Counted from the stretch's first letter, positions 17,171 to 26,579 are shown. The stretch: 64,000 nt of DNA from UBA1309 sp047605645 (GCA_047605645.1 JASGFJ010000006.1:57066-121065); one strand, 5' to 3'. The notes: generated by a model from the letters alone, not told the origin. Translations and numbers: made by a program.

Positions 17171-17947
17171 TTGAATAAATTTGAATTAAAAGCATTGCTT
17201 GACAAAAAAGTTCAGCAATACAATACTCCCGATTTTATAGAATCGGATCCCATATCTGTGCCTCATTCTTTTACATTGAAGCAGGATAGAGAAATTATGG
17301 GCTTTTTTGCAGCCATATTCGCGTGGGGGCAACGGAAAACAATTATCAAAAAATCGCTTGAACTGGCTGAAAGGATAGATAATGCTCCTTTTCAATTTAT
17401 CAAAAATCATTCGGAGCAGGATTTAAAGCAATTGCTCGGATTTAAACATCGTACATTCAATGACACTGATTTATTGTATGTGATTGATTTTATGAAGAGG
17501 CACTATGCACAGGCGGAGAGTTTGGAGACTGCTTTTTCACCAGATGGCCGGTATGGTGTAGAGGAGGCTCTGATTCATTTTCAGGCCTATTTTTTCGAGT
17601 CTCCGGATGCGCCTCGGCGAACGAGGAAGCATATCCCTTCTCCGTTGCAAAAATCAGCATGTAAACGCTTGAACATGTATTTGCGCTGGATGGTACGAAA
17701 CGATGATGCCGGAGTGGATTTCGGACTTTGGAATAAGATCAATCCATCTCAGTTGATTTGTCCGCTCGATTTACATGTGGATCGTACTGCCCGGATGCTT
17801 GGTTTGCTGGAGCGGGAAAAAAATGATTGGAAATCGGCTCTTGAATTGACGGAACACTTGCGACAGCTGGATGCGCAAGATCCAGCCAAATACGATTTTG
17901 CTCTTTTCGGAATTTCCATTGAAGAAAAATGTGTTATAAATAAATAG
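17171..17947 (+). CDS. TIGR02757/DUF2400 family protein
   Basis: 258 residues, the usual size of this Bacteroidetes-rich family. Typical stretches are DPISVPHSFTLKQDREIMGF, FFAAIFAWGQRKTIIKKS, MYLRWMVRNDDAGVDFGLWN and CPLDLHVDRTARMLGL. The helical fold and LDLHVDR-type motif recall HhH-DNA-glycosylase-like proteins, but no activity has been established that I know of. Start: the only in-frame initiator before codon 43 is the TTG at 17171, since a stop lies four codons upstream; beginning at the first ATG would delete conserved residues. The S9 peptidase gene starts 32 bases after the stop, so the two may be co-transcribed. Confidence 0.8.
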   Translation: MNKFELKALLDKKVQQYNTPDFIESDPISVPHSFTLKQDREIMGFFAAIFAWGQRKTIIKKSLELAERIDNAPFQFIKNHSEQDLKQLLGFKHRTFNDTDLLYVIDFMKRHYAQAESLETAFSPDGRYGVEEALIHFQAYFFESPDAPRRTRKHIPSPLQKSACKRLNMYLRWMVRNDDAGVDFGLWNKINPSQLICPLDLHVDRTARMLGLLEREKNDWKSALELTEHLRQLDAQDPAKYDFALFGISIEEKCVINK

Positions 17948-17979
17948 GAAAATACTCATTTCATTAGTTTTCGTATAAT

Positions 17980-20784
17980 ATGAAAAAAATTACGATTGTT
18001 TTATTCGTTATCTCGGCATTTGTGGTGAATGTCGTTGCGCAAAAAAAGATACTTGATCACTCGGTGTATGATGATTGGCAGCAAATTTCAAATTTGAACA
18101 TTTCGTCAAAGGGAAATTTTACGTTTTTTGAAATACAGCCTCAGGAAGGCGATACAAGGCTTGTCTTTAAACCGAAAAGTTCAAAAAAACAGCTTGTGGT
18201 AGACCGTGGATACGATGCCGTTGTCACACCCGATGAAAAATACGCCGTGTGTCTGATTAAACCGTTTTTCAAAAATATCCGGCAGGCGAAGATAAAAAAA
18301 ACGAAACCCGAAAATATGCCGAAGGATTCCATCGCTATCATTACATTGAAAACAGGACATATTCAGAAATATCCGAATGTGACATCTTTTCAAATAAGTA
18401 AAGAGAATCCTTCGTTTGTCGCCTTTCTTCGGAATGACACAGCTTTGATTCCTAAAGCAGAGAGGCGTAAGAAAGAATTGGGAAAACCGTTGATGGTGTA
18501 TAACCTGTCTTCACAGAAAACGGATACGATTCACTATGTGGAACAATATTCATTTGATGCTTCAGGTCGAAATCTGGTCGTTGTGCTGAAAGATACGACC
18601 AAAAATATCAACAGTTCGGTCGCCTGGATTCAATTGCCGGGCATGCAAAAGGTTGTTGTCGCTCCCAAAAGAGCCTTCTATTCATTGCCCGTGTTTAATG
18701 AAGAAGCAGATAAGCTGTTGTTTGTCGCTTCAGACGATACGCTGTCCTCAGGAAGTAAGAAGTGTGAATTGCTGATGTATCAATCTGGACAAAAGGAGGC
18801 CAAAACCCTTATTCCTGTAAATAATAAAATAAATTTTCCGGAGAATTGGGCGCTGAATGAATATGCTACCCCTTTCTTCAGTCGAAATGGAAAAACTATT
18901 TTTGTGGGGATTGCTCCTGTTCAGGAACCCAAGGATACGACCCTTGTCCCCTTCGAGACAGCCGCATTGGATGTGTGGAATTATGCAGATGCGCAACTTC
19001 CTCCGATGCAATTGAAACGATTGAAAGAGGATTTGAAAAAAACGTGCCTGACGGTTTACGATGCGACGGAAAGTAAATTAATTCCAATGACCACCTCGTT
19101 TTTTGATAATACCCAACTTCTAGATCAGGGAAATGCTCCTTTTGTATTGTCGGCAGACGAAACAAAATCGATTGTGTCTACTCAATGGAATACACAGAAT
19201 GAAATAGAACTCTCTCTGGTCGATGTTCATTCCGGCAAACGAACGCCTATCGCTTCGGGGCGCTTCAGCCTGATTTCGGCTTCTCCCGAAGGACATTTTG
19301 TTCTCTGGTTTAATCTGACCGAAGGGCAGTGGTATGTATATGATGTGGCAAAACAATTGACCCGCAATCTGACCGGGCAAATTCCTTTGAAATTTTGGGA
19401 TGAGAAAAATGATATTCCCCAATATGCAGATGCTTACGGAATGGCTGACTGGCTGAAAAATGATCAGGCTGTACTTTTGTATGATTACTATGACATCTGG
19501 ATGTTTCCGATGGATGGCGGAAAGCCTGTAAATCTGACGCAAGGATTGGGGCGTACGAATCAGATCGTGTTCCGGTATATGAATACGAAAGAGAAGCCCG
19601 GGAAAAACGTCTCCGGACAGACTCAATACAAGGAAAAAGATTTTATCACTCCGGAAACATCCATCGTGCTTTCTGCTTTCGATGATGTTTCGAAAAAGCA
19701 AGGTTTTGCCTCTTTGAAAATGAATGGTACTGCCAAACCCCGGATAGATATACTTGACGGATACACGTTTGCTCTGCTCAAAAAAGCCAAAGAGACGAAC
19801 GATTATGTGTATACGAAAGCAAATTTTAATACGTCTCCGAATGTGTATCAGACATCAGATGACTGGAAAAAAGAGGAGAAGCTCTCTGCAATCAATCCTC
19901 AAATGAAGGATTATAGTTGGGGAGCAGCCGAATTGTATAAATGGAACGCTTATGATGGAACTGCATTAACTGGACTTCTCTATAAACCGGGAGATTTTGA
20001 CCCGAATAAGAAATACCCGGTAATTGTCTATTTTTACGAAAGAAATTCCGATAAACTGTACACTTATTATCCTCCTGCACCGAGTTGGTCAACCATAAAC
20101 ATCCCTTTCTATTGTAGCCGTGGATATGTGGTGTTTGTTCCGGATATTGTTTACCATACAGGAGTACCCGGAGAATCAGCCTACAATTGTATAGTCTCCG
20201 GAGCTGAAAGCCTGGCAAAAAACACCTGGATCGATAAGGGGAATATGGCTATTCAGGGACAGAGCTGGGGAGGATATCAAGTCGCTTATCTGGTGACACG
20301 AACCAATATGTTTAAAGCTGCGGAGGCCGGCGCTCCGGTGTCAAATATGACAAGTGCTTACGGAGGTATTCGTTGGGGAACAGGCTTGAGCCGCCAGTTT
20401 CAGTATGAGCATACTCAAAGTCGTATTGGTCGCACTTTGTGGGAAGCTCCGGATTTGTATATCTCTAATTCTCCTTTGTTTCGGGCCGACAAGGTGGAAA
20501 CGCCCTTGTTGATAATGCATAATGATGCGGACGGTTCCGTTCCATGGTATCAGGGGATAGAATATTTTATGGCTTTGCGACGTCTTGGCAAACAAGTGTG
20601 GATGCTTCAATACAACAACGAAGACCATAATCTTGTCGAAAGACGAAACCGCAAGGATTTATCTATTCGGATGCAGCAATTTTTTGACTATTACCTGAAG
20701 GCTTCGCCAATGCCGGCATGGATGAAAAACGGAATTCCTGCATCACGAAAAGGACAGTATTTCGGTCTGGAAAATGCAGAATAA
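17980..20784 (+). CDS. secreted S9-family (prolyl oligopeptidase-type) peptidase
   Basis: 934 residues. A signal peptide (MKKITIVLFVISAFVVNVVA-Q) precedes a beta-propeller-like region to about residue 650, followed by an alpha/beta-hydrolase domain. Catalytic Ser lies in GQSWGGYQ (about 763), Asp in HNDADGSVPW (about 850) and His in NNEDHNLVER (about 882), all in the expected order and spacing. It would cleave peptides, probably after proline or Ala, in the periplasm or outside. No C-terminal sorting domain is visible. It follows the TIGR02757-type gene by 32 bases and ends at a hairpin terminator. Confidence 0.87.
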   Translation: MKKITIVLFVISAFVVNVVAQKKILDHSVYDDWQQISNLNISSKGNFTFFEIQPQEGDTRLVFKPKSSKKQLVVDRGYDAVVTPDEKYAVCLIKPFFKNIRQAKIKKTKPENMPKDSIAIITLKTGHIQKYPNVTSFQISKENPSFVAFLRNDTALIPKAERRKKELGKPLMVYNLSSQKTDTIHYVEQYSFDASGRNLVVVLKDTTKNINSSVAWIQLPGMQKVVVAPKRAFYSLPVFNEEADKLLFVASDDTLSSGSKKCELLMYQSGQKEAKTLIPVNNKINFPENWALNEYATPFFSRNGKTIFVGIAPVQEPKDTTLVPFETAALDVWNYADAQLPPMQLKRLKEDLKKTCLTVYDATESKLIPMTTSFFDNTQLLDQGNAPFVLSADETKSIVSTQWNTQNEIELSLVDVHSGKRTPIASGRFSLISASPEGHFVLWFNLTEGQWYVYDVAKQLTRNLTGQIPLKFWDEKNDIPQYADAYGMADWLKNDQAVLLYDYYDIWMFPMDGGKPVNLTQGLGRTNQIVFRYMNTKEKPGKNVSGQTQYKEKDFITPETSIVLSAFDDVSKKQGFASLKMNGTAKPRIDILDGYTFALLKKAKETNDYVYTKANFNTSPNVYQTSDDWKKEEKLSAINPQMKDYSWGAAELYKWNAYDGTALTGLLYKPGDFDPNKKYPVIVYFYERNSDKLYTYYPPAPSWSTINIPFYCSRGYVVFVPDIVYHTGVPGESAYNCIVSGAESLAKNTWIDKGNMAIQGQSWGGYQVAYLVTRTNMFKAAEAGAPVSNMTSAYGGIRWGTGLSRQFQYEHTQSRIGRTLWEAPDLYISNSPLFRADKVETPLLIMHNDADGSVPWYQGIEYFMALRRLGKQVWMLQYNNEDHNLVERRNRKDLSIRMQQFFDYYLKASPMPAWMKNGIPASRKGQYFGLENAE

Positions 20785-20833
20785 CTGTTTTTTCTTATTT
20801 TTCCAATAAGGAAAAATGATTGATTTGACGCTG

Positions 20834-20864
20834 AAGGCCTTTCCTGGAAGGGCCTTTTGTCTTT
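20834..20864 (+). terminator. terminator after the S9 peptidase gene
   Basis: AAGGCC (20834-20839) pairs with GGCCTT (20851-20856), with further TTCC/GGAA pairing possible inside the loop. A T-rich tail (ttttgtcttttt) follows. Confidence 0.65.
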
Positions 20865-21111
20865 TTAGTGAAAAGTGGATTGAATTTTTTTTTCTTTCCA
20901 ATAAACCAGAAAAACAGTCGTTTGTTTAGTACATAAATCGTATCTTTACAAGTCAGTAAAGTGAATGCTGGCTGTAAAGCCAGGGACTTCAGACTTATAT
21001 TTTTCTTCTGTTCTATCTGTATTTTTGTCCTTTCTTCATCAAGGCAAATTACTTTTTATTGTTATTGCAGAAGAAACCCACGAGCAAGAAAAGAAAAAAA
21101 TAATATATAAA

Positions 21112-22842
21112 ATGATTTACAAATGGAATTATCAATCCCTTACAACCAACGAAGAAAAGATCCAGGAGGAATTAGCTGATAAGCTGAAAATTAGCCCTGT
21201 GCTTTGCCGTCTGCTTATTCAGCGAGGCATTACATCGGTAGAAGAGGCACAGTGTTTTTTTCATCCAAATCTGAATGATTTGCATGACCCTTTTCTTATG
21301 CCCGACATGGATAAGGCGGTCGACCGCATTGAAAAAGCTTTGGGTGACAAGCAGCGGATTTTGGTTTATGGCGATTATGATGTTGACGGAACAACTTCCG
21401 TTGCATTAGTTTATAAATTTTTACGCCGTTTTACTACGAACCTCGATTATTATATCCCGGATCGTTATGATGAAGGATATGGTATTTCGGTGCAAGGAAT
21501 TGATTATGCCGAAGAGACAGGAGTGAAGCTCATTATTGCTCTTGATTGCGGCATTAAAGCGATTGAAAAAGTGCAATATGCAAAATCGAAGGGAATCGAT
21601 TTTGTCATCTGTGATCATCACATGCCGGACGAAACTTTACCGGATGCGGTTGCTGTGGTTGATGCCAAACGTCCGGATTCTATTTATCCGTATGAACATC
21701 TTTCGGGATGTGGTGTCGGGTTTAAATTGGTTCAGGCTATATCGAAAAGCAACAATATTGCGTTTTCTGAATTGCACGATTTGCTCGATTTGGTCGCAGT
21801 CAGTGTAGCCTCGGATATTGTTCCGATTACCGGAGAAAACCGGGTATTAACTTATTATGGGCTTCGTCAGTTGAACACTTCTCCCAGTCTGGGACTGAAA
21901 GGAATTATAGAAATTTGCGGACTCAATAAGAAAACCATTACCATTAATGATATTGTCTTCAAGATCGGGCCGCGGATCAATGCTTCCGGACGAATGATGA
22001 ACGGGAAAGAGGCGGTGGATTTGCTCCTTTCAAGTACCATTAAGGATGCTCGGGAGAAGAGCACGAACATCAATCATTATAATGAGGATCGCCGTGAATT
22101 AGATAAAAAAATGACGGAAGAGGCTGTCTCTTTTATTGATGAAAAAATGAATGTGAGCGGCACCAATAGCATTGTTATCTATAATGAAAACTGGCACAAA
22201 GGTGTTATCGGAATTGTTGCTTCACGCCTGACCGAGAAATACTACCGTCCGGCTGTCGTCCTGACCAAGTCAAATGGTTTAATTACCGGTTCGGCTCGTT
22301 CTATTATGAACTTTGATGTATATAAGGCCATTGAGGCATGCAAGGATTTACTTGAGAATTTTGGCGGACATACCTATGCGGCAGGACTTTCTCTGAAAGA
22401 AGAGAATCTGGATGAGTTTCGCCGCCGTTTCGAGGAATTGTCCGTAAAAATGATTAATGCAGAAATGATGCGTCCTCAGATTAATGTAGATGCAGAAATA
22501 TCCTTCAGTGAGATAACCAATAAGTTTGTGCATGATTTAGGTCGATTCAGCCCCTTTGGGCCGGAAAATCTCAATCCGATATTCATGACTCATCGTGTCT
22601 GCGATTTCGGAACATCGAAACTTGTTGGCCGTGAAAATGTGCACCTTAAACTGGAAGTGGTAGACGGTACTTCCTCGCGGACTATACACGGCATTGCGTT
22701 CCGTCAGGGAAAAGTTCTTCGGGAGATTAAAAGCGGAAAACCTTTTGATATTTGCTACTCGATTGAAGAAAGTGTACATTACGGGCGTTCGAACGTGCAG
22801 CTGTATATCAAGGATATAAATATTGACAGTGCCGACTTGTAA
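21112..22842 (+). CDS. recJ: single-stranded-DNA-specific 5'-3' exonuclease RecJ
   Basis: 576 residues from the ATG at 21112. The frame is open a further 49 codons upstream to 20965, but that extension is A/T-rich, unlike any RecJ start and would make the protein too long. DHH-family motifs: YGDYDVDGTTS (about residues 84-94), ALDCGIKA, CDHHMPDE (DHH near 168-170) and HLSGCGVGFKLVQA. DHHA1 motif: KGVIGIVASRLTEKYYRPAV, then FGGHTYAAGLSL. The C-terminal OB domain ends at ...DINIDSADL. It degrades single-stranded DNA with Mn/Mg in recombination and mismatch repair. The composite repeat begins 6 bases after its stop. Confidence 0.93.
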   Translation: MIYKWNYQSLTTNEEKIQEELADKLKISPVLCRLLIQRGITSVEEAQCFFHPNLNDLHDPFLMPDMDKAVDRIEKALGDKQRILVYGDYDVDGTTSVALVYKFLRRFTTNLDYYIPDRYDEGYGISVQGIDYAEETGVKLIIALDCGIKAIEKVQYAKSKGIDFVICDHHMPDETLPDAVAVVDAKRPDSIYPYEHLSGCGVGFKLVQAISKSNNIAFSELHDLLDLVAVSVASDIVPITGENRVLTYYGLRQLNTSPSLGLKGIIEICGLNKKTITINDIVFKIGPRINASGRMMNGKEAVDLLLSSTIKDAREKSTNINHYNEDRRELDKKMTEEAVSFIDEKMNVSGTNSIVIYNENWHKGVIGIVASRLTEKYYRPAVVLTKSNGLITGSARSIMNFDVYKAIEACKDLLENFGGHTYAAGLSLKEENLDEFRRRFEELSVKMINAEMMRPQINVDAEISFSEITNKFVHDLGRFSPFGPENLNPIFMTHRVCDFGTSKLVGRENVHLKLEVVDGTSSRTIHGIAFRQGKVLREIKSGKPFDICYSIEESVHYGRSNVQLYIKDINIDSADL

Positions 22843-22847
22843 TAAAA

Positions 22848-22947
22848 ACGAAGCCTGTTTTTATTCACCCAAAACAATGATTTGAAATCAGGCGAGTAGA
22901 GTCCTTGCATGCAAGGACTCTACTCGCCAGTAAAATTAAATCGTATG
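22848..22947 (+). repeat. composite two-hairpin repeat element, copy 2 (with large palindrome)
   Basis: Left arm GAAGCCTGTTTTTATT (22850-22865) and AATGATTTGAAATCAGGC align with the other copies. Here the second hairpin is replaced by a perfect 38-bp palindrome at 22891-22928 (half-site GGCGAGTAGAGTCCTTGCA). The right tail CAGTAAAATTAAATCGTATG is identical over 20 bases to the one before the gene starting at 53664 and ends in the ATG at 22945. Upstream it abuts the recJ stop. Confidence 0.75.
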
Positions 22948-23679
22948 AAAAAATCTTTTTATTTGTTCGGTTGTTTATTGTTCGTATTGAGTTCATTAAA
23001 TGCAGGAACTATGAAGACAGATACTTATCAGACATCGCATGGCGCATTGAAAGTGACTTTGCTTGGACATGCTTCTGTGCGCTTTGAATATGCCGGAAAA
23101 GTGATTTTTGTGGATCCTTATTCCCAAATAACTGATTTTTCGGTACAGCCCAAAGCGGATTTAATATTGCTTACTCATGAACATCCCGATCATTTGGATG
23201 CCTTGGCTATAAATCAGATCAAGAAATCCGATACGAAGTTTGTTGTATCGCAGAGTTGCCGGGATCAGTTGGGGTATGGAGAGGTAATGAAAAACGGAAG
23301 CAGACAAGAGATTTTTGGAATATCCATTGAGGCTGTCCCGGCGTACAATCTGTTACACAAAAGACCTGAGGGTGATTTCTTTCATCCGAAAGGGCGTGGA
23401 AACGGATATGTCCTGACTTTTGGCGGAATGAGAGTGTATGTGGCCGGAGATACGGAGAATATTCCTGAAATGAGTTATTTGAAGGATATCAAAATCGCAT
23501 TTCTTCCTAAGAATCTACCATACACAATGGATGATGTTATGTTTTTGGATGCCGTTGGAAAAGTAAAACCTAAATTTCTCTATCCATATCATTTCTCGGA
23601 ATTCGATCAGGAGAAACTAGTGCCACTCATTCAGAAACTGGGGACAGAGGTGATTCTTCGTCCGATGAAGAACAAATAA
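22945..23679 (+). CDS. exported metallo-beta-lactamase-fold hydrolase (UlaG-like)
   Basis: 244 residues from the ATG at 22945. An in-frame start at 22909 would lie inside the large palindrome and add 12 residues before the signal peptide, so I reject it. Signal peptide: MKKSFYLFGCLLFVLSSLNA. Metal-binding motif THEHPDHLD (H-x-H-x-D-H, about residue 77). Further ligands are likely in VYVAGDTENIPE (Asp) and YPYHFSEFD (His). HASVRFEYAGKVIFVDPYS is typical of UlaG/YtnP-like MBL proteins. Substrate unknown; export to the periplasm is likely. It is immediately preceded by the composite element, which forms its leader. Confidence 0.85.
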   Translation: MKKSFYLFGCLLFVLSSLNAGTMKTDTYQTSHGALKVTLLGHASVRFEYAGKVIFVDPYSQITDFSVQPKADLILLTHEHPDHLDALAINQIKKSDTKFVVSQSCRDQLGYGEVMKNGSRQEIFGISIEAVPAYNLLHKRPEGDFFHPKGRGNGYVLTFGGMRVYVAGDTENIPEMSYLKDIKIAFLPKNLPYTMDDVMFLDAVGKVKPKFLYPYHFSEFDQEKLVPLIQKLGTEVILRPMKNK

Positions 23680-23778
23680 AATAGTTCACCTATTCTTCAT
23701 TATAAATAGATTGGAAATTTCGGTCACGAAGAGCATTCAAGCATATTGCAAATGTCTTCGTGGCCTTTTTTCTCAAAA

Positions 23779-25692
23779 ATGAATCCAATGGATATCTTTC
23801 ATCAAATACTGCAACAATATTGGGGATATAGCCATTTTCGTCCCTTACAGGAAGATATTATTCACTCTGTAAGCGAAGGCCGTGATACACTCGGATTGAT
23901 GCCTACCGGCGGAGGTAAATCCATCACATTTCAGGTGCCTGCCCTGGCAATGGAAGGTGTCTGTATTGTTGTTACGCCTCTTATCTCGCTGATGAAGGAT
24001 CAGGTTGATAATCTGAGAAATTTAGGAATTAAGGCAGCTGCTGTATATTCAGGAATGAAACATCATGAGATTGTTATTGCATTGGAGAATGTGGTACTTG
24101 GTGATTATAAATTCCTGTATGTATCGCCGGAACGTTTGCAATCGACTCTGTTCTTGTCTAAGCTTCGCGTCATGAACGTCTGTTTATTGGTGGTAGATGA
24201 AGCGCATTGTATTTCGCAGTGGGGATATGACTTCCGTCCGTCTTATCTGTCCGTTGCTGATATCCGTAAAGAATTACCGGGTGTTCCGGTGCTTGCCTTG
24301 ACAGCAACAGCCACTCCTGATGTAGTGAAAGATATCCAACTGCGTTTACAATTCAAAAAGGAGAATGTTTTCCAGAAAAGCTTTGACCGGACAAACCTGC
24401 ATTACGTAGTCAGGCTGGTGGAAAATAAGATGGTTTCTCTCCTGCAAATCCTCCAAAAAACGAAAGGAACGGCCATTGTTTATGTCAGGAGCAGAGAGAA
24501 AACGAAAGAGATTGCCAAAGAATTACAGAAAAACGGATTCTCTGCTGATTTTTATCATGCAGGCATTAGCTCTGAAGAAAAAACGAGAAAACAAAATGCC
24601 TGGAAGAATAATGAGTGTCGTGTGATTGTTGCCACGAATGCTTTTGGGATGGGAATTGATAAACCGGATGTCCGATTGGTTGTACACATGGATGCTCCCA
24701 ACTCTATAGAGGAATATTATCAGGAAGCAGGACGTGCCGGACGTGATGAAAAAAAAGCCTACGCCGTCATGTTGTACATGAAGACGGATACTACCCGATT
24801 GAAAAAACGCATAACAGATGAATTTCCGGAGAAAGCATTTATCAAGGATGTGTATGAGCAATTGGCTTATTTTTTTCAGGTTGCAGATGGATTCGGAGTC
24901 GATCAGGGATTCGATTTTAATATACATGCGTTTTGTCAGTCCTATAAGTTGCCGCTTCTCCCGACGCACCACGCGCTAAAAATTCTCGACCTGGCCGGTT
25001 ACATTGAATATGAAGATGAGGTGGACAGCCGTTCCCGTTTAATGTTCAGTGTATTCCGAGATGATTTATATCGACTTGAACTTGCAGGCGGATATGATGA
25101 ACTTATTTATACCATTCTACGCCTTTATACAGGACTTTTTGCCGACTATGTGTCTATTGATGAGAATGCTCTTGCTGCTCGAATAGGAAAAACCCGACGT
25201 GAAATCTATGAAATGTTGGTCTTTCTCGACAAACAACATATTCTGGATTATATTCCACAGAAAAAGACGCCGCTCATTGTGTATCGAAAATCGCGGGTTG
25301 AGAAGAAATATCTGGTCATATCTAAGGATGTGTATGAAACCAGAAAGACAAAATTTATAGATCGGATATCTGTTATGCGGGACTATTTTGAGCGGACGGA
25401 TATCTGTCGCAGCCGTATTTTGCTGACTTATCTCGGAGAGAAGAATGTAAAAGATTGTGGACGATGCGATGTCTGTCTCTCTCGACGGAAAAAGGGGGTT
25501 GATAATAATTCTTTCGAAGCTATCCGGCTGAAGATAGAAGAACTGTTGCAAAAGGATGCTATCAGATTGTCGGATATGGAGCGTCTATTGCCGGATTATG
25601 AATTGGCGGAGACTTCTGCAGTTGTTCGGTTTTTACTGGATCAGGGTCGAATTGCTTTGGATAAGGAACGGCTGTATTTACCGGGGAAATAA
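23779..25692 (+). CDS. ATP-dependent DNA helicase, RecQ family (short form)
   Basis: 637 residues from the ATG at 23779; the frame extends to a TTG at 23746, but the extra residues are not RecQ-like. Motifs: FRPLQEDIIHSV (Q motif), MPTGGGKSITFQVP (Walker A, about 45), VVDEAHCISQWGYDFRPSY (DEAH, about 140), ALTATATPDV (III), ATNAFGMGIDKPDVRLVVH (V) and YYQEAGRAGRDE (VI). Zn-binding CGRCDVC sits near 560, followed by a winged helix and a short tail; no HRDC domain is visible. It unwinds forks and recombination intermediates 3'-5'. A second full-length RecQ elsewhere in the genome would be usual for this phylum. Confidence 0.9.
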   Translation: MNPMDIFHQILQQYWGYSHFRPLQEDIIHSVSEGRDTLGLMPTGGGKSITFQVPALAMEGVCIVVTPLISLMKDQVDNLRNLGIKAAAVYSGMKHHEIVIALENVVLGDYKFLYVSPERLQSTLFLSKLRVMNVCLLVVDEAHCISQWGYDFRPSYLSVADIRKELPGVPVLALTATATPDVVKDIQLRLQFKKENVFQKSFDRTNLHYVVRLVENKMVSLLQILQKTKGTAIVYVRSREKTKEIAKELQKNGFSADFYHAGISSEEKTRKQNAWKNNECRVIVATNAFGMGIDKPDVRLVVHMDAPNSIEEYYQEAGRAGRDEKKAYAVMLYMKTDTTRLKKRITDEFPEKAFIKDVYEQLAYFFQVADGFGVDQGFDFNIHAFCQSYKLPLLPTHHALKILDLAGYIEYEDEVDSRSRLMFSVFRDDLYRLELAGGYDELIYTILRLYTGLFADYVSIDENALAARIGKTRREIYEMLVFLDKQHILDYIPQKKTPLIVYRKSRVEKKYLVISKDVYETRKTKFIDRISVMRDYFERTDICRSRILLTYLGEKNVKDCGRCDVCLSRRKKGVDNNSFEAIRLKIEELLQKDAIRLSDMERLLPDYELAETSAVVRFLLDQGRIALDKERLYLPGK

Positions 25693-25778
25693 TTATACGA
25701 ATTTTACAAACTGTTGATTTAGAGGCTTTTTCTTCTTGCTGAGGAATATTCAAATATTGTGTGTTCGTATATAGATTA

Positions 25779-25822
25779 AAGAAAGGCAAAGGCAGCTCGT
25801 TTTCGCCGCCTTTGCCTTTCTT
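25779..25822. terminator. bidirectional terminator between recQ and the secreted-protein gene
   Basis: AAGAAAGGCAAAGGC (25779-25793) and GCCTTTGCCTTTCTT (25808-25822) form a perfect 15-bp stem with a 14-nt loop. It sits between convergent genes; A and T tracts on the arms give U-rich ends in both directions. Confidence 0.8.
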
Positions 25823-25847
25823 TGAATTACAAATTCAGTAATTCAGA

Positions 25848-26579
25848 TTACTTTTTGACTAAAGACTTTTCTACAGAGGTTGTTCCGTCTGTATATGTAA
25901 TTTTCTTTAAGATAAGACCTGTTGTCGTTGCAGTCACTTCACGTCCGGTAATGTCGTAGTATTTCGTAGAAGCCACAGTTTTATTTGCGTCTGCCGTAGA
26001 ACTGGAGACACCGGAGGTTGAGTTTGGAGTCCAAATAATACTATAAATATTTATCGCATTAATAGGGAATGTGATATTTACAGTGCCGGCAGTTGCCACA
26101 TTTACTGTGTAGTATGGATAAACGGAACTAGAACCAGTATTGCTTGACGGGTTCGTAACAGTTGTAGCATCTGCTTCTTTGACCGTTTTATTGAAAATTT
26201 CTGTTTCGTCTAGTGTGATAACCATCGTTCTGGTAGCATCGCTGTTAGAACCTGTTCTAGCGGCTATTTTTAAAGTACCTGCACCTGTTGGGCTAAATGT
26301 TATGAATCTGTATGTTGAGGAAGATTTTCCCCCAGGTTTTGCTCTTGTTGAATATTGCGTACACTGGTCGATACTTGTTGGTGTACCATCGTAGAAGTAG
26401 GCTGAATTTGAATCAATAGTCCAATTGTAAGAAGATGTTGCTTTAAAAGTGAATGAACCAGCTGTTACATCGGTAGTAAATGGTGAGCTTGACAGATAAC
26501 TGTCGAATGTAACTGTTTCTTGCGCATTCATGGAAATAGCGAAGAATGCACTTGCGCATAATAGTAAAAATTTTTTCAT
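25848..26579 (-). CDS. secreted beta-rich protein with T9SS-like C-terminal segment
   Basis: 243 residues. Signal peptide MKKFLLLCASAFFAISMNAQ. The middle is a Thr/Ser-rich beta domain (TFSPTGAGTLKIAARTGSNS, RTMVITLDETEIFNKTV) like the carbohydrate-binding-like domains of Bacteroidetes secreted proteins. The C-terminus YYDITGREVTATTTGLILKK, then KSLVKK, has the pattern of sorting or anchoring tails (YDxxGREV...GLYxxK). No catalytic residues are evident. It is followed on the same strand, 93 bases upstream, by a smaller relative. I infer surface glycan or adhesin binding; the precise role is unknown. Confidence 0.65.
   Translation of the reverse strand: MKKFLLLCASAFFAISMNAQETVTFDSYLSSSPFTTDVTAGSFTFKATSSYNWTIDSNSAYFYDGTPTSIDQCTQYSTRAKPGGKSSSTYRFITFSPTGAGTLKIAARTGSNSDATRTMVITLDETEIFNKTVKEADATTVTNPSSNTGSSSVYPYYTVNVATAGTVNITFPINAINIYSIIWTPNSTSGVSSSTADANKTVASTKYYDITGREVTATTTGLILKKITYTDGTTSVEKSLVKK

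Noticed and set aside
20965..21111. 49-codon N-terminal extension of RecJ
   Set aside because: The residues are unlike RecJ and the gene makes a normal-length protein from the ATG at 21112.
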